NCBI RefSeq assembly: GCF_014204915.1
Contig: NZ_JACHMH010000001.1
Span: 7,217,501-7,281,500 of the forward strand
DNA from: Crossiella cryophila
Lineage (GTDB): Bacteria > Actinomycetota > Actinomycetes > Mycobacteriales > Pseudonocardiaceae
DNA: 64,000 nt
Direction: 5' to 3'
Each line of letters starts with the position of its first letter. Positions within the stretch are counted from its first letter, which is position 1. Shown in pieces: positions 8,855 to 16,663 of the stretch. The translations under genes and the position numbers were made by a program. The notes under the pieces were generated by a model. The model was given only the letters and a program-made list of their open reading frames with translations, made no database searches and had not been told where the DNA came from.

Positions 8855-9088
8855 TCAGGGTGAACTTCCCGGAACACCGGCGACACCCGGCTTCGCCGCA
8901 GGGGCACAGGTGGGCTGATCCACGGACCTGGTGCCCACCCTGGCTACGGCTACCCCCAGGAAACCGCAGGTGAGGACAAGCAGGAAGGCCAGCCCGACCA
9001 ACGCACGCTCGTGGCGGCGGGGAGGCCCGCATACCGAACCCCAGCTATCGCCATCTGGTGCGGCCGACGGAGGCGTGGCAACAGTCAC
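8855..9088 (-). CDS. Small single-pass membrane protein, unknown
   Basis: A 77-residue frame on the opposite strand to the terpene operon. A polar, Pro-rich N-terminus and a basic PPRRHER stretch precede one hydrophobic helix (about residues 29-51, ALVGLAFLLVLTCGFLGVAV), then a short Pro/Ala-rich tail with one Cys. The basic N-side suggests an N-in orientation. GTG start, with GGAG 10 bp upstream. Third-position GC is only moderate, so it could be spurious. No family recognised. It is convergent with the terpene synthase. Confidence 0.4.
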   Translation of the reverse strand: MTVATPPSAAPDGDSWGSVCGPPRRHERALVGLAFLLVLTCGFLGVAVARVGTRSVDQPTCAPAAKPGVAGVPGSSP

Positions 9089-9370
9089 CGCAGCAATTCT
9101 CCATTCTCGACACGGAAATGATTCGCGAAAAACACACTATTCCGCCCACCGCGTCCGGAATAGCCGGAGAATGCCAACAAAGCGGCAACCAAAGTAGACC
9201 GTACGCACAACCCTGGCTTATTGCAATTCTACCCGGCGCACGCTAGCAGGCTTGACCATTCTGCACACTGTCCCCCCAACAGGGGAACCGACTGCCGCAC
9301 AAGAGGTCGTTTGCCCATAAGCTGCGGCCGCACCGATACCGAGTTCCGCGACATCCTCGCCCGCTGCCAG
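9089..9370. other. AT-rich intergenic stretch before the sigma-factor remnant
   Basis: Clearly lower in GC than neighbouring DNA, especially 9100-9250. It holds the likely promoter of the small membrane protein on the minus strand and the 5' side of the sigma-like gene. No palindrome, terminator or RNA gene is convincing. TTG codons at 9221 and 9311 are possible but weak upstream starts for the sigma-like frame; AAGAGG precedes the latter by 4 bp. Confidence 0.4.
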
Positions 9371-9736
9371 ATGAGAAATGACCAGGAGCGGTTCACACAG
9401 CTCTACCAGACGCTGTGCCCCCGGGTCCTGGCCTACGCACTGCACCGCGTCCCACCCGATACCGCGCACGATGCCGCCGCGGAAACCTTTCTCATCGCCT
9501 GGCGCCGACGCGCCGACCTGCCCTACGGCGAACGCGAACGGGACACGCTCATGCACATCGTCTGGGACGGGCTGACCACCCGGCAGGCCGCCCACGTCGT
9601 GGGTTGCTCGGTCACCGCGTTCACCGTGCGCCTGCACCGAGCGCGTCGCCGTTTCGCTGACGCACTCGACCGGGCCGACGGACCCAACCCGCTCCAGGAA
9701 GCCACCGTTCTCACTGAAGGGACCCGTGCCCGATGA
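9371..9736 (+). CDS. ECF sigma-factor-like protein lacking the linker between regions 2 and 4
   Basis: Region 2 is clear (FTQLYQTLCPRVLAYALHRV then AHDAAAETFLIAWRRR), as is the region 4 helix-turn-helix (DGLTTRQAAHVVGC then VRLHRARRRF). Between ADLPYG and ERERDTLMHIVW nearly the whole linker is missing; a usual ECF factor has about 50 residues here, so an in-frame deletion is likely. ATG 9371 places the protein start where ECF proteins normally begin, though without a good ribosome site. Its stop overlaps ATG 9733 (ATGA) of the frameshifted partner gene, so the whole locus looks degenerate. It may no longer work as a sigma factor. Confidence 0.6.
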   Translation: MRNDQERFTQLYQTLCPRVLAYALHRVPPDTAHDAAAETFLIAWRRRADLPYGERERDTLMHIVWDGLTTRQAAHVVGCSVTAFTVRLHRARRRFADALDRADGPNPLQEATVLTEGTRAR

Positions 9737-10444
9737 ACGACCACACCACCCGGGCCATGCGGCGCCTGGCCACACACAAACTCGGCGAGCCGCAGCCCGG
9801 TGGGCCACCTCCTTGGGAGCACAGCGATCCCGGTTTCGAGGTCGACCAGCCGACATCGTCGCGGGGCAGCGCCAGTTGCCGACTGGCTTTGCTGGCCGCG
9901 GGTTTGACCGTGATCGCGGTCGCCGCCTCGACGGTGGTGGCCAACCAGCTGCCGCAGCCCGTGGCGGCGACCCCGCCATCGCTTAAGTTCCAGCCAGCGG
10001 CCCAGCCCGGCGACGCCACCACCCTGCTCCGGTCGTTGTCCGCGCCCAGCCTCGACCACGGGGCACGGGGGAAGTCCGCTATTTCCGCAACCGTCTGTGG
10101 AGCTTCAGAACAGCGGTGGCGACCGACATGACCGTGCTCGACGCGGGGCTGGCGGACCTCGCCGACCAGCCGGGTCTGACCCGGAGGGCGACACCGTGGA
10201 TCGCGCAGGCCGCCGTGTGGTCGCGGTGTCCGCGCGCTGGGCGGACAAACCCGACGCGCGGTTCCCGAGCGAACGCCGGTATCTGTTGTGCAGTCCCGAA
10301 ACCGGTCTGGTGCTCGCCGTGGATGACGTGGCGCTGGCCGTCAACACCGAGAGCACCGGGGTGGCGGTGCCGACACCGTCCACTGTGGGCTACGAGCTGT
10401 GGGACGACACCGCGTACGTGCGGGACTCCCAAAGCCGGCCGTAA
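9733..10444 (+). pseudogene. Frameshifted partner of the ECF sigma gene (CU044_5270-like, membrane-anchored)
   Basis: The first frame (9733 onward) encodes a cytoplasmic segment and one membrane helix (LALLAAGLTVIAVAASTVV), followed by a Pro/Ala linker. Near 10070, at a run of five G, the coding signal moves to another frame (VRYFRNRLWSFRTAV). Near 10175 it moves again, to EGDTVDRAGRRVVAV ... RRYLLCSPETGLVLAV ... STVGYELW, which ends at 10444. These pieces in order match the proteins usually encoded right after such sigma factors in actinomycetes. The combined length of about 237 residues is short for the family (roughly 330-400), so there are probably internal deletions too. Confidence 0.65.
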
Positions 10445-10470
10445 CCCGCCCCCGCCGCGAGGCCGAACAG

Positions 10471-11136
10471 CTACTCGCCGTCCAGGAATCCCGCGTGGTG
10501 CGCCAGGATCGCGGCCTGGGTTCGGTTTTCTACTTTGAGGGTGGTGATCAGGCGGGAGACGTAGGCCTTGACCGTGCCCTCGGCCAGGTACATCCGGTGG
10601 GCGATCTGCGAGTTGGACATGCCGGTGCCGACCAGGCGCAGGAGTTCGTGTTGCTGTGCGGTGAGTTTGTCCAGGCGGCGGCGCTGATCCGGTGGGATCC
10701 GGGAGGGCTGGTCGGCCCGGTCGCGGCAGATGTTGACCAGGTGGGCCGTTGAGGCCGGGGCCAGGACGGTGCTGCCCGCCGCGACCAGGCGGATCGCCGC
10801 GACCAGCTGTTCGGGTGGGGCGTCCTTGAGGAGGTAGCCGACGGCGCCCGCCCGCAGGGCCTCGGTGACGCCCTCCTCGGTGTCGAAGGTGGTCAGCACC
10901 AGGACGATCGGGGGGTTGGGCAGGGCGCGCAGTTGCCTGGTCGCGGTGATGCCGTCCATGCCGGGCATCTGGATGTCCATCAGCACCAGGTCGGGGGTCA
11001 GCGCGCGGGCCTGGGCCAGTGCGGCCACGCCGTCGGCCGCCTCGCCGACGACGGTGATGTCCTCGGTGGCGCCCAGCAGCGCGCACAGGCCGAATCGCAC
11101 CAGCGGTTCGTCGTCGGTCACGAGTACCCGGATCAC
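10471..11136 (-). CDS. NarL/LuxR-type response regulator
   Basis: A 221-residue regulator. The receiver domain has acidic residues VTDDE (Asp8-Asp9), phospho-acceptor Asp54 in LVLMDIQMPGMDG, Thr in VLVLTTFD and the conserved Lys in YLLKD. A C-terminal LuxR helix-turn-helix follows (GMSNSQIAHRMYLAEGTVKAYV). Phosphorylated by the adjacent kinase, it would bind promoters as a dimer. GTG 11136 is preferred over TTG 11142 because GAGGAG then lies 6 bp upstream and the start overlaps the kinase stop as GTGA, a standard coupled pair. Confidence 0.92.
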   Translation of the reverse strand: MIRVLVTDDEPLVRFGLCALLGATEDITVVGEAADGVAALAQARALTPDLVLMDIQMPGMDGITATRQLRALPNPPIVLVLTTFDTEEGVTEALRAGAVGYLLKDAPPEQLVAAIRLVAAGSTVLAPASTAHLVNICRDRADQPSRIPPDQRRRLDKLTAQQHELLRLVGTGMSNSQIAHRMYLAEGTVKAYVSRLITTLKVENRTQAAILAHHAGFLDGE

Positions 11137-12311
11137 TGCCAACTCCTCTGCTGTCCGGCTGGATCGTTGAGTGGGACCGAGGCCAGGACCTGCCAGCCGC
11201 CGTCCTCGGTCGGTTCGGCGTGGAAGCTGCCGCCGAGCAGGCAGACGCGTTCACGCAGGCCGATCATCCCGAAACCGGCGCCCGCCACCTTGATCCGTCG
11301 GCCGGGCACGGGCGAGGGAGCGTTGCGCACCAGGGTTTCCAGCGTTCCGGCGGCGATGGCGACCCGCACCTCGGTCCTGGCCGCCGGGGCGTGCTTGATG
11401 ACGTTGGTGAGCGCTTCCTGGACGGTGCGGTACGCCGTCAGCGCGATCTCTGGCGGGACGGGGTCCGCCGCGTTCGTGGTGAAGGTGATGTCCAGGCCCG
11501 CCGATCGGGCGTTGGCCACCAGCTGTTCCAGGTCGGCGAGGCGGCGGCCCGCGATCACCGAGTCGTCGCCGGTGCGCAGCGCGCCCAGCACCTGGCGCAG
11601 GTCCCGCAGACCGGCCCTGGCGGTGTCGCCGATGACCCTGGCCACCTGCCTGCTCTCCGGCTTCACCCCCGGCACGAACTCCAGTGCGCCCGCGTGCATG
11701 GCGATGGTGGCGATGCGGTGCCCGAGGATGTCGTGCATCTCGCGGGCGAGCCGGATCCGTTCCGCCGCCTTGGTCTGGGCGATCTGGCGCTCGCGCTCGG
11801 CGCGCAGGGTCACGATGCCGCGTTCGTAGGCTCGCGCGCCCAGACCGAAGACGACCGGCATGAGCACGTAGAAGGCCGAGGTGAGCAGGTCAGTGGTCAC
11901 CGAGTGCCCGGTGCTGCCGGGGAGCAGGGCCTTGAGCGGGATGACCACCGCGCTGGTGATCGTGATGATCGCCGACCGGTGTCGCCGCTGGTAGGCGGCG
12001 AGGCCGAAGAGGGCGAAGAAGACCGGCGTGCGGGCGCCGTCGATGATCAGTCCTGCCATGGCCAGCACCGCCACGGCCAGCGGAGCCTGCCGCCGCCACA
12101 GGAAACCCAGCGTCACCAGGAACGCGACCGCCGCCGCGGGTACCGCACCACTGAGCAGTCCGGTTGTCGGCGTGAGGGCGTTGTCCAGCGATCCGAAGCC
12201 CACCAGTCCGGTGATCAGGAGATCGGCGAGCGTCCACCGGGTCCGGCCGACCGGTTTCATGAGCGCGGAGTACCAGCGCTCGAAAGCGTCCGGGGCAGCA
12301 GGGGGCGTCAC
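11133..12311 (-). CDS. Two-component sensor histidine kinase (HisKA_3 type)
   Basis: A 392-residue membrane kinase. Four or five hydrophobic helices (about 27-155) make the sensor region, with no large external domain. The dimerisation box ERIRLAREMHDILGH holds phospho-acceptor His193. The HATPase domain follows, with N box EALTNVIKHAP and G box GFGMIGLRERV. This is the NarX/DesK-like class common in actinomycetes, and it probably senses membrane or envelope state. GTG start behind GAGGATT. It is divergent from the wall-anchored-protein operon at 12561, which is a candidate target (inference). Confidence 0.92.
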   Translation of the reverse strand: MTPPAAPDAFERWYSALMKPVGRTRWTLADLLITGLVGFGSLDNALTPTTGLLSGAVPAAAVAFLVTLGFLWRRQAPLAVAVLAMAGLIIDGARTPVFFALFGLAAYQRRHRSAIITITSAVVIPLKALLPGSTGHSVTTDLLTSAFYVLMPVVFGLGARAYERGIVTLRAERERQIAQTKAAERIRLAREMHDILGHRIATIAMHAGALEFVPGVKPESRQVARVIGDTARAGLRDLRQVLGALRTGDDSVIAGRRLADLEQLVANARSAGLDITFTTNAADPVPPEIALTAYRTVQEALTNVIKHAPAARTEVRVAIAAGTLETLVRNAPSPVPGRRIKVAGAGFGMIGLRERVCLLGGSFHAEPTEDGGWQVLASVPLNDPAGQQRSWQ

Positions 12312-12481
12312 GGGAATCCTCGATCAGGAACTGTCCAATTCACACGAAGTGCGGCCATCGGATCGTACGCTGAGTAATCATGCCTCGTCAAACCATGCCA
12401 GGCGGACACTCAGCGTGACAACGAGGGTCGACAACCCTGTCTACTTTTGGTGATTATCCGACATCTCCGGTTGCCTCGTAG

Positions 12482-12511
12482 TTGACATTGTGAACACGGA
12501 TGGCGAATACG
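12482..12511 (+). promoter_or_regulatory. Candidate promoter of the LANTG protein operon
   Basis: TTGACA (12482-12487) is a perfect -35 hexamer. GAATAC (12505-12510), 17 bp downstream, is an acceptable -10. The region is AT-rich for this genome and lies about 50 bp before the likely start codon. Confidence 0.5.
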
Positions 12512-12560
12512 CTGACCCGGCAAATGCAATCTGATGATCGAACTTGATCGGAAAAACATA

Positions 12561-13247
12561 ATGCCGTCAACAATGCGTCAGCTCCTTGGTGCTGCCATCA
12601 CCACTCTCGCCGCCGCCAGTAGCGTCCTGCTGCTCGATTCCCCCGCGAGCGCTGCGACCGCCAGCAGCTGGGGCCTTCGGTGTGTCCCCGGAGGTATCGA
12701 GGTCCAGCTCGACCTCACCGGCTTCAACGAGGGCAACCGGCTGGAAGTCGCCTACAAGAAGGCCAAGGCGACCGGCTCGGGGCAGGTGGTGCTCCGCGAG
12801 AACTTCAACTACTGGATTTCCCGGAAATTCGAGGTGAAGCCGGGTGCGCTGAACGAAATCTATTCCTTCTCCCTCAGTGTCCAGTCCAAGGGGAGGGACA
12901 CGCCGATGGTCTGGGAGAAGCGCGTCGGCCCCTGCGAGCAGCCGCCGCCCCCGCCGACCACCACTCCGATGACGACGACTCCGGCGACCACGACCACCAC
13001 GATCCCGGCGACCACGGCCCCGGCCAGCTCGACCACAACGGCCAAGGAGACGTCGAAGCCGGCGGCCCCCGCCCCCAAGCCGGAGCCAGGGACCAAGCCC
13101 ACTGACCAGGAGGTGAAGAAGAACGGGCTGGCCAACACCGGTGCGAACCCGATCATGATGCTGGGACTCGCGGGTGGGCTGCTCGCGGGCGGCGGGGGCA
13201 TCCTGTTCACCCTGCGCCAGTCCCGCCGCCGGAGTGGTTCAGCGTGA
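12561..13247 (+). CDS. Secreted LANTG (LAXTG-type) sortase-anchored wall protein
   Basis: About 228 residues: a signal peptide ending in SPASAATA, a compact beta-rich domain of about 100 residues (from SSWGLRCVPGGIEV to KRVGPCEQ) with two Cys that may pair, a wall-spanning Pro/Thr linker (PPPPPTTTP and repeats of TTT/PATT), then LANTG, a hydrophobic helix and RQSRRRSGSA. LAXTG is the signal used by class E sortases in actinobacteria, so the protein should be covalently attached to peptidoglycan. No sortase gene is in the window. ATG 12561 is used; ATG 12534 and 12573 are also possible. Its stop overlaps the next gene (GTGA), so both are coexpressed. The globular domain is not recognised. Confidence 0.75.
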   Translation: MPSTMRQLLGAAITTLAAASSVLLLDSPASAATASSWGLRCVPGGIEVQLDLTGFNEGNRLEVAYKKAKATGSGQVVLRENFNYWISRKFEVKPGALNEIYSFSLSVQSKGRDTPMVWEKRVGPCEQPPPPPTTTPMTTTPATTTTTIPATTAPASSTTTAKETSKPAAPAPKPEPGTKPTDQEVKKNGLANTGANPIMMLGLAGGLLAGGGGILFTLRQSRRRSGSA

Positions 13248-13813
13248 GAAAGCTCATCAGGCGCGCCCTGGCCCTGCCTGCCTGTCCGCTCCTGGCGACC
13301 GGGGCCGTGCTCGTCACCACGCTGGCACTCGTGGATCCCGGATCCACCCCCGCGATGCGTCCCGGCGACTGCGTTGCCGTGATGCGGCCGGCAGGCCTGA
13401 AGTCAGCAGGGCAGGCACAGGATCTGGAAGTTGGCTCCTACACGTGTGTTGACCAGCGCGGTGCGGTCGCCAATCCGGTAGCGCGCTGTCCGTCGTGCGA
13501 GGTTGTGGCCAAGATGTGGGCTGACCGGGACTACGCGGGCGCCAGCGTCGAGATCAAGATCGACGCCGGCAGTGACTGCGACCGGGATGGTTACCGGTGG
13601 GATCACCTGCCGGCGGGCTGGAACGACCGCGTTTCCTCCTACCGCACCTACAAGTCCTGCCGCCATTCCGGGGTGTACGAGAACATCAACACATCCGGCT
13701 ACTGCGAGACCCAGCACGACGACGTGGCCTACGTCGGCGATCTCATGAACGACCTGATGTCCTCGTTCCGGCTCCAGTCGGAGAACCGAAATTGCCGGGC
13801 TGACCTCACCTGA
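13244..13813 (+). CDS. Secreted peptidase inhibitor I36 / beta-gamma-crystallin-like protein
   Basis: A 189-residue exported protein. An N-terminal hydrophobic signal (ALPACPLLATGAVLVTTLALV) is followed by a Cys-rich domain. The stretches KMWADRDYAGASVEI and LPAGWNDRVSSYRTY match the beta/gamma-crystallin fold seen in the SMPI-type I36 protease inhibitors of actinomycetes. Eight or more Cys suggest several disulphides. It is coupled to the wall-anchored protein by a GTGA overlap. Two secreted proteases lie 3 kb downstream, so it may restrain the producer's own proteases or those of competitors (inference). Its 3' end overlaps the convergent LuxR gene by 8 bp. Confidence 0.7.
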   Translation: MRKLIRRALALPACPLLATGAVLVTTLALVDPGSTPAMRPGDCVAVMRPAGLKSAGQAQDLEVGSYTCVDQRGAVANPVARCPSCEVVAKMWADRDYAGASVEIKIDAGSDCDRDGYRWDHLPAGWNDRVSSYRTYKSCRHSGVYENINTSGYCETQHDDVAYVGDLMNDLMSSFRLQSENRNCRADLT

Positions 13814-16520
13814 TGTCGTGGCGGGAGGAGACGTTGAGCTTGCGGCACACCTTGGCCACGTACTCCTCCACCGTCCGCCGCGACAGGAACAGCGTCTCCG
13901 CGATCTCCCGGTTGGTGTGCCCACCCGCGACCAGCCGGGCGATGTCCTGCTCCCGTGGCGAGAGCTGGCTGCCGTAGCCGCGTCTGCCGCGCGGTGACGG
14001 GGTGGCGATGCCGGTGCCGCGCAGGTGGTGGCGGCAGCGGGCGGCGTCGACGGTGGCGCCCAGGGCGTCGTAGGTCTGGGCGAGCGTACCGAGTTCGGTG
14101 GCCCCGGCCTGTTCGGCGAGCTGGGTGGCGCGGTAGGTCAGGCCCAGGCTCTGGTGTTGTTCGATGGCGGAGCGGTAAAGGTGTTGGGACTGCTGGTGAT
14201 TGCCGGTGGCGGCGGCAAGGGTGGCCTGGCAGGCGGTCAGGGTTGCCTGGGCGTAGGGGGCGTCGGTGCCGGACAGGCCGTTGGTCAGTTCGGCGAGGAG
14301 GTCCTGCACCGCGTCGACCTGGCCGGTGGACAGGTGGCAGGCGACGGCTTGCGGCAGCACCTCGCCTGCCCAGGCCCAGGCGCCCTTGGCGCGCAACAAG
14401 GACAGGCCGTGTGCGGCGTGCCCGGCGGCGGCAGTGCGGTCGCCCCGGCTGAGCAGCATGGCGGCCAGGCCGCCCGCGGCGGCGATACGTACCGGCATGG
14501 TGGCGGCGATCGGGTGGGGACCTAACGCCGCGTGGAAACTGTGTTCGGCGCGGGTCCAGTCGCCGCGGGCGGTGCCCAGCCAGGCCTGGGCCAGGTGGAG
14601 TTCGGTGGTGACCGGCGGCAGGTGCGCGTAGGTCTGGACCAGCTCGGTGATGCGTTCGTCGAGTCCGTGCCAGTGGCCGGTCAGCCAGTCCAGGCGGACG
14701 GCGGTGGCCTCGGCGGTGCCGGTCACGTACGGGGCGCCGACCCTGGCGGCCAGGGTCAGGCCGGTGCGCAGGTAGGCGCGGGCTCGGTTGTGGTGGCCTA
14801 TCCAGGAGCAGGCGTCGGCCAGGTTGCAGTGCGCGCGGGCCAGCTGGCGGATTTCCTCCGGGTCGGTGACCTCGGCCGGGGAGGGCAGTCGGTCGGCGTG
14901 GGTCCAGGCGGTGGGGTCGCCGGTGATGAGTCTGCCGCCGAGGGTGGTGGCCAGGACTGCGGTGCGCAGGGTGCGGGTGGGCAGGTGGTCGAGCACGCCG
15001 TCGACCCGGTCCAGTAGTGCCTGGTGTTCGGCGATGGGCGCCGTGCTCAGGTAGGGCACGGCCAGCACCGCCATGCCGCGGGCGATCCGGTCCGGCTGGT
15101 CGCCGAGCTGGTCGATGGCGTGCGCGATCTCCGCCTCGGCGCGGTCCGGTTCGCCGGTGTCGCGGAGCAGCAGCAGGCCGAACCACAGCCGCACCTCGCC
15201 GCGGACCTCGGTACTGAGCCGGGGATCGGCGAGCAGGTCCTCGATGAGGGTGAGCACCGCGGGATCGTGCAGGCCGGTCAGCGCGGTGGTGCACAGCTTG
15301 GTGGCCAGGCGGTTCACCTCGGCAGGCCGCACGTCCTCATCGGTGAGCACGGCGGAGAGCAGGTCGACCGCGGTGGGCAGGTCGCGGTTCAGGATGGCGG
15401 CGTCGGCGGCTGATTCGCTGTGCCGCAGCCATTCCGCGGTCAGGCCGGCCGACCTGGCGTGGGCTGCCAGGCGGGCCAGCGGTTTGTGGTCGAGGCGGGC
15501 GAGCACGCGCAGGGCGCGCTGGTGGAGTTCGGTGCGGCGCGGGCCGGGCAGGGACTCGCGGACGGCGCGGGCGGCCAGTGGGTAGCGGAATCCGTAGCGG
15601 TTGGGCGGGTTCTCGACCAGCACGGCCGCGCGCACCAGGGTGACCAGGTGGTCCGGGTCCGACTCGCCCGCGACCGCGGCCAGGGTGTCGACCGGTTCCG
15701 GGACGTCCAGCACCGCGGCGGCCTCGGCGAGTGCGCGCGCCGCGGCTGGCAGGTTACGCAGCCGCTCCTGGACGGCCTCGGCGACCAGGACGGGCACCCC
15801 GGGCCCGTCCGCGCGCAGCAGTTGTTCCACCACGAACGGGATTCCCGCTGTTTCGCGCAGCACGGCCTCGGCGGTGAACCGCGGGCCGGGCATCGTGTTG
15901 ATCAGCGCGCGCACCTGGTCCACGTCGAACGGGCGCAGGACCAGGTGTGCCCCGGTCACGCCGGGTGGCAGGCGCAGGGCGTGGCCGAGTGGGGACTGGC
16001 CTTCGAGGTCCTCGCGCCGGTAGGTGAGCACCAGGGACAGGCCGGGCGGCGGGTCGGCGAGCAGGAAGCGCAGCACCTGGCGGGTGCGCTCGTCCGCCCA
16101 GTGCAGGTCCTCCAGCACGAGCACCGTGGGGCCCAGCGCGCCGAGCAGCTGCCGGAACGCGCGGAACACCCGGTGCCGTTCGGCTTCCGGATCGCCCAGC
16201 GGCGGCGGGGCCGGGGGCAGCCGGTCGGCCAGCTCGGGCAGGTGGTCGCGCAGCGCGCCGGTCACCGGGCCCGGTTCGCGCAGCCAGTCACCGCAGTGGC
16301 TGAGGCAGTCCAGCAGCACGCCGTAGGGGAACGGGTCGGGCAGTGGCTGGCAGGCCGCGATCAGCACCTGGGTGGGTGCGCAGGTGGCGAGTTCGGCCAC
16401 CAGCCTGGTCTTGCCGATGCCCGCCTCGCCCTCCACGAAGACCACCGCGGGCGGCCGGGCGAGCGCGGCGCGCAGGGCGGCCAGCTCCGTGTCCCGGCCG
16501 ATCAGCGGCGCTCCGGTCAT
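13806..16520 (-). CDS. Large ATP-binding LuxR-family regulator (LAL/MalT-like)
   Basis: About 904 residues. An N-terminal AAA-type ATPase has Walker A GEAGIGKTRL and Walker B VLVLEDLHWAD. A long helical, TPR-like middle follows, and the C-terminal LuxR helix-turn-helix contains SPREQDIARLVAGGHTNREI and ends in SSRHDIR. Such proteins are typically pathway or stress activators. ATG 16520 (MTGAPLIGRDTEL) is chosen because family members start just before the IGRD motif; the frame continues upstream to 16625 but without similarity. It is divergent from the subtilase gene at 16664, and the shared gap contains an inverted repeat. Confidence 0.9.
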   Translation of the reverse strand: MTGAPLIGRDTELAALRAALARPPAVVFVEGEAGIGKTRLVAELATCAPTQVLIAACQPLPDPFPYGVLLDCLSHCGDWLREPGPVTGALRDHLPELADRLPPAPPPLGDPEAERHRVFRAFRQLLGALGPTVLVLEDLHWADERTRQVLRFLLADPPPGLSLVLTYRREDLEGQSPLGHALRLPPGVTGAHLVLRPFDVDQVRALINTMPGPRFTAEAVLRETAGIPFVVEQLLRADGPGVPVLVAEAVQERLRNLPAAARALAEAAAVLDVPEPVDTLAAVAGESDPDHLVTLVRAAVLVENPPNRYGFRYPLAARAVRESLPGPRRTELHQRALRVLARLDHKPLARLAAHARSAGLTAEWLRHSESAADAAILNRDLPTAVDLLSAVLTDEDVRPAEVNRLATKLCTTALTGLHDPAVLTLIEDLLADPRLSTEVRGEVRLWFGLLLLRDTGEPDRAEAEIAHAIDQLGDQPDRIARGMAVLAVPYLSTAPIAEHQALLDRVDGVLDHLPTRTLRTAVLATTLGGRLITGDPTAWTHADRLPSPAEVTDPEEIRQLARAHCNLADACSWIGHHNRARAYLRTGLTLAARVGAPYVTGTAEATAVRLDWLTGHWHGLDERITELVQTYAHLPPVTTELHLAQAWLGTARGDWTRAEHSFHAALGPHPIAATMPVRIAAAGGLAAMLLSRGDRTAAAGHAAHGLSLLRAKGAWAWAGEVLPQAVACHLSTGQVDAVQDLLAELTNGLSGTDAPYAQATLTACQATLAAATGNHQQSQHLYRSAIEQHQSLGLTYRATQLAEQAGATELGTLAQTYDALGATVDAARCRHHLRGTGIATPSPRGRRGYGSQLSPREQDIARLVAGGHTNREIAETLFLSRRTVEEYVAKVCRKLNVSSRHDIR

Positions 16521-16568
16521 GGCTCGGAGCGTAGGTGCGCGGCGGTGACCGGCAGAAGGGCCGCGGCC

Positions 16569-16593
16569 AAGTCCAGTACCCCTACGGGGACTT
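16569..16593. promoter_or_regulatory. Inverted repeat between LuxR regulator and subtilase
   Basis: AAGTCC (16569-16574) and GGACTT (16588-16593) are an inverted pair. Between them CCCC-TAC-GGGG (16579-16589) is a second, tighter inverted repeat overlapping the right arm. It lies about 50 bp before the regulator start and 70 bp before the protease start, so it may be the regulator's own binding site (inference). Confidence 0.45.
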
Positions 16594-16663
16594 ACCACGG
16601 TTGTTCCCCCTCCCCCGACGCCCAATGGTGATGGCCGAGCGCTATGCGAGAAGGAGGAAACCG

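Noticed and set aside
9058-9246. Plus-strand frame of 62 codons upstream of the sigma-like gene
   Set aside because: No ribosome site, AT-rich non-coding composition and no similarity.
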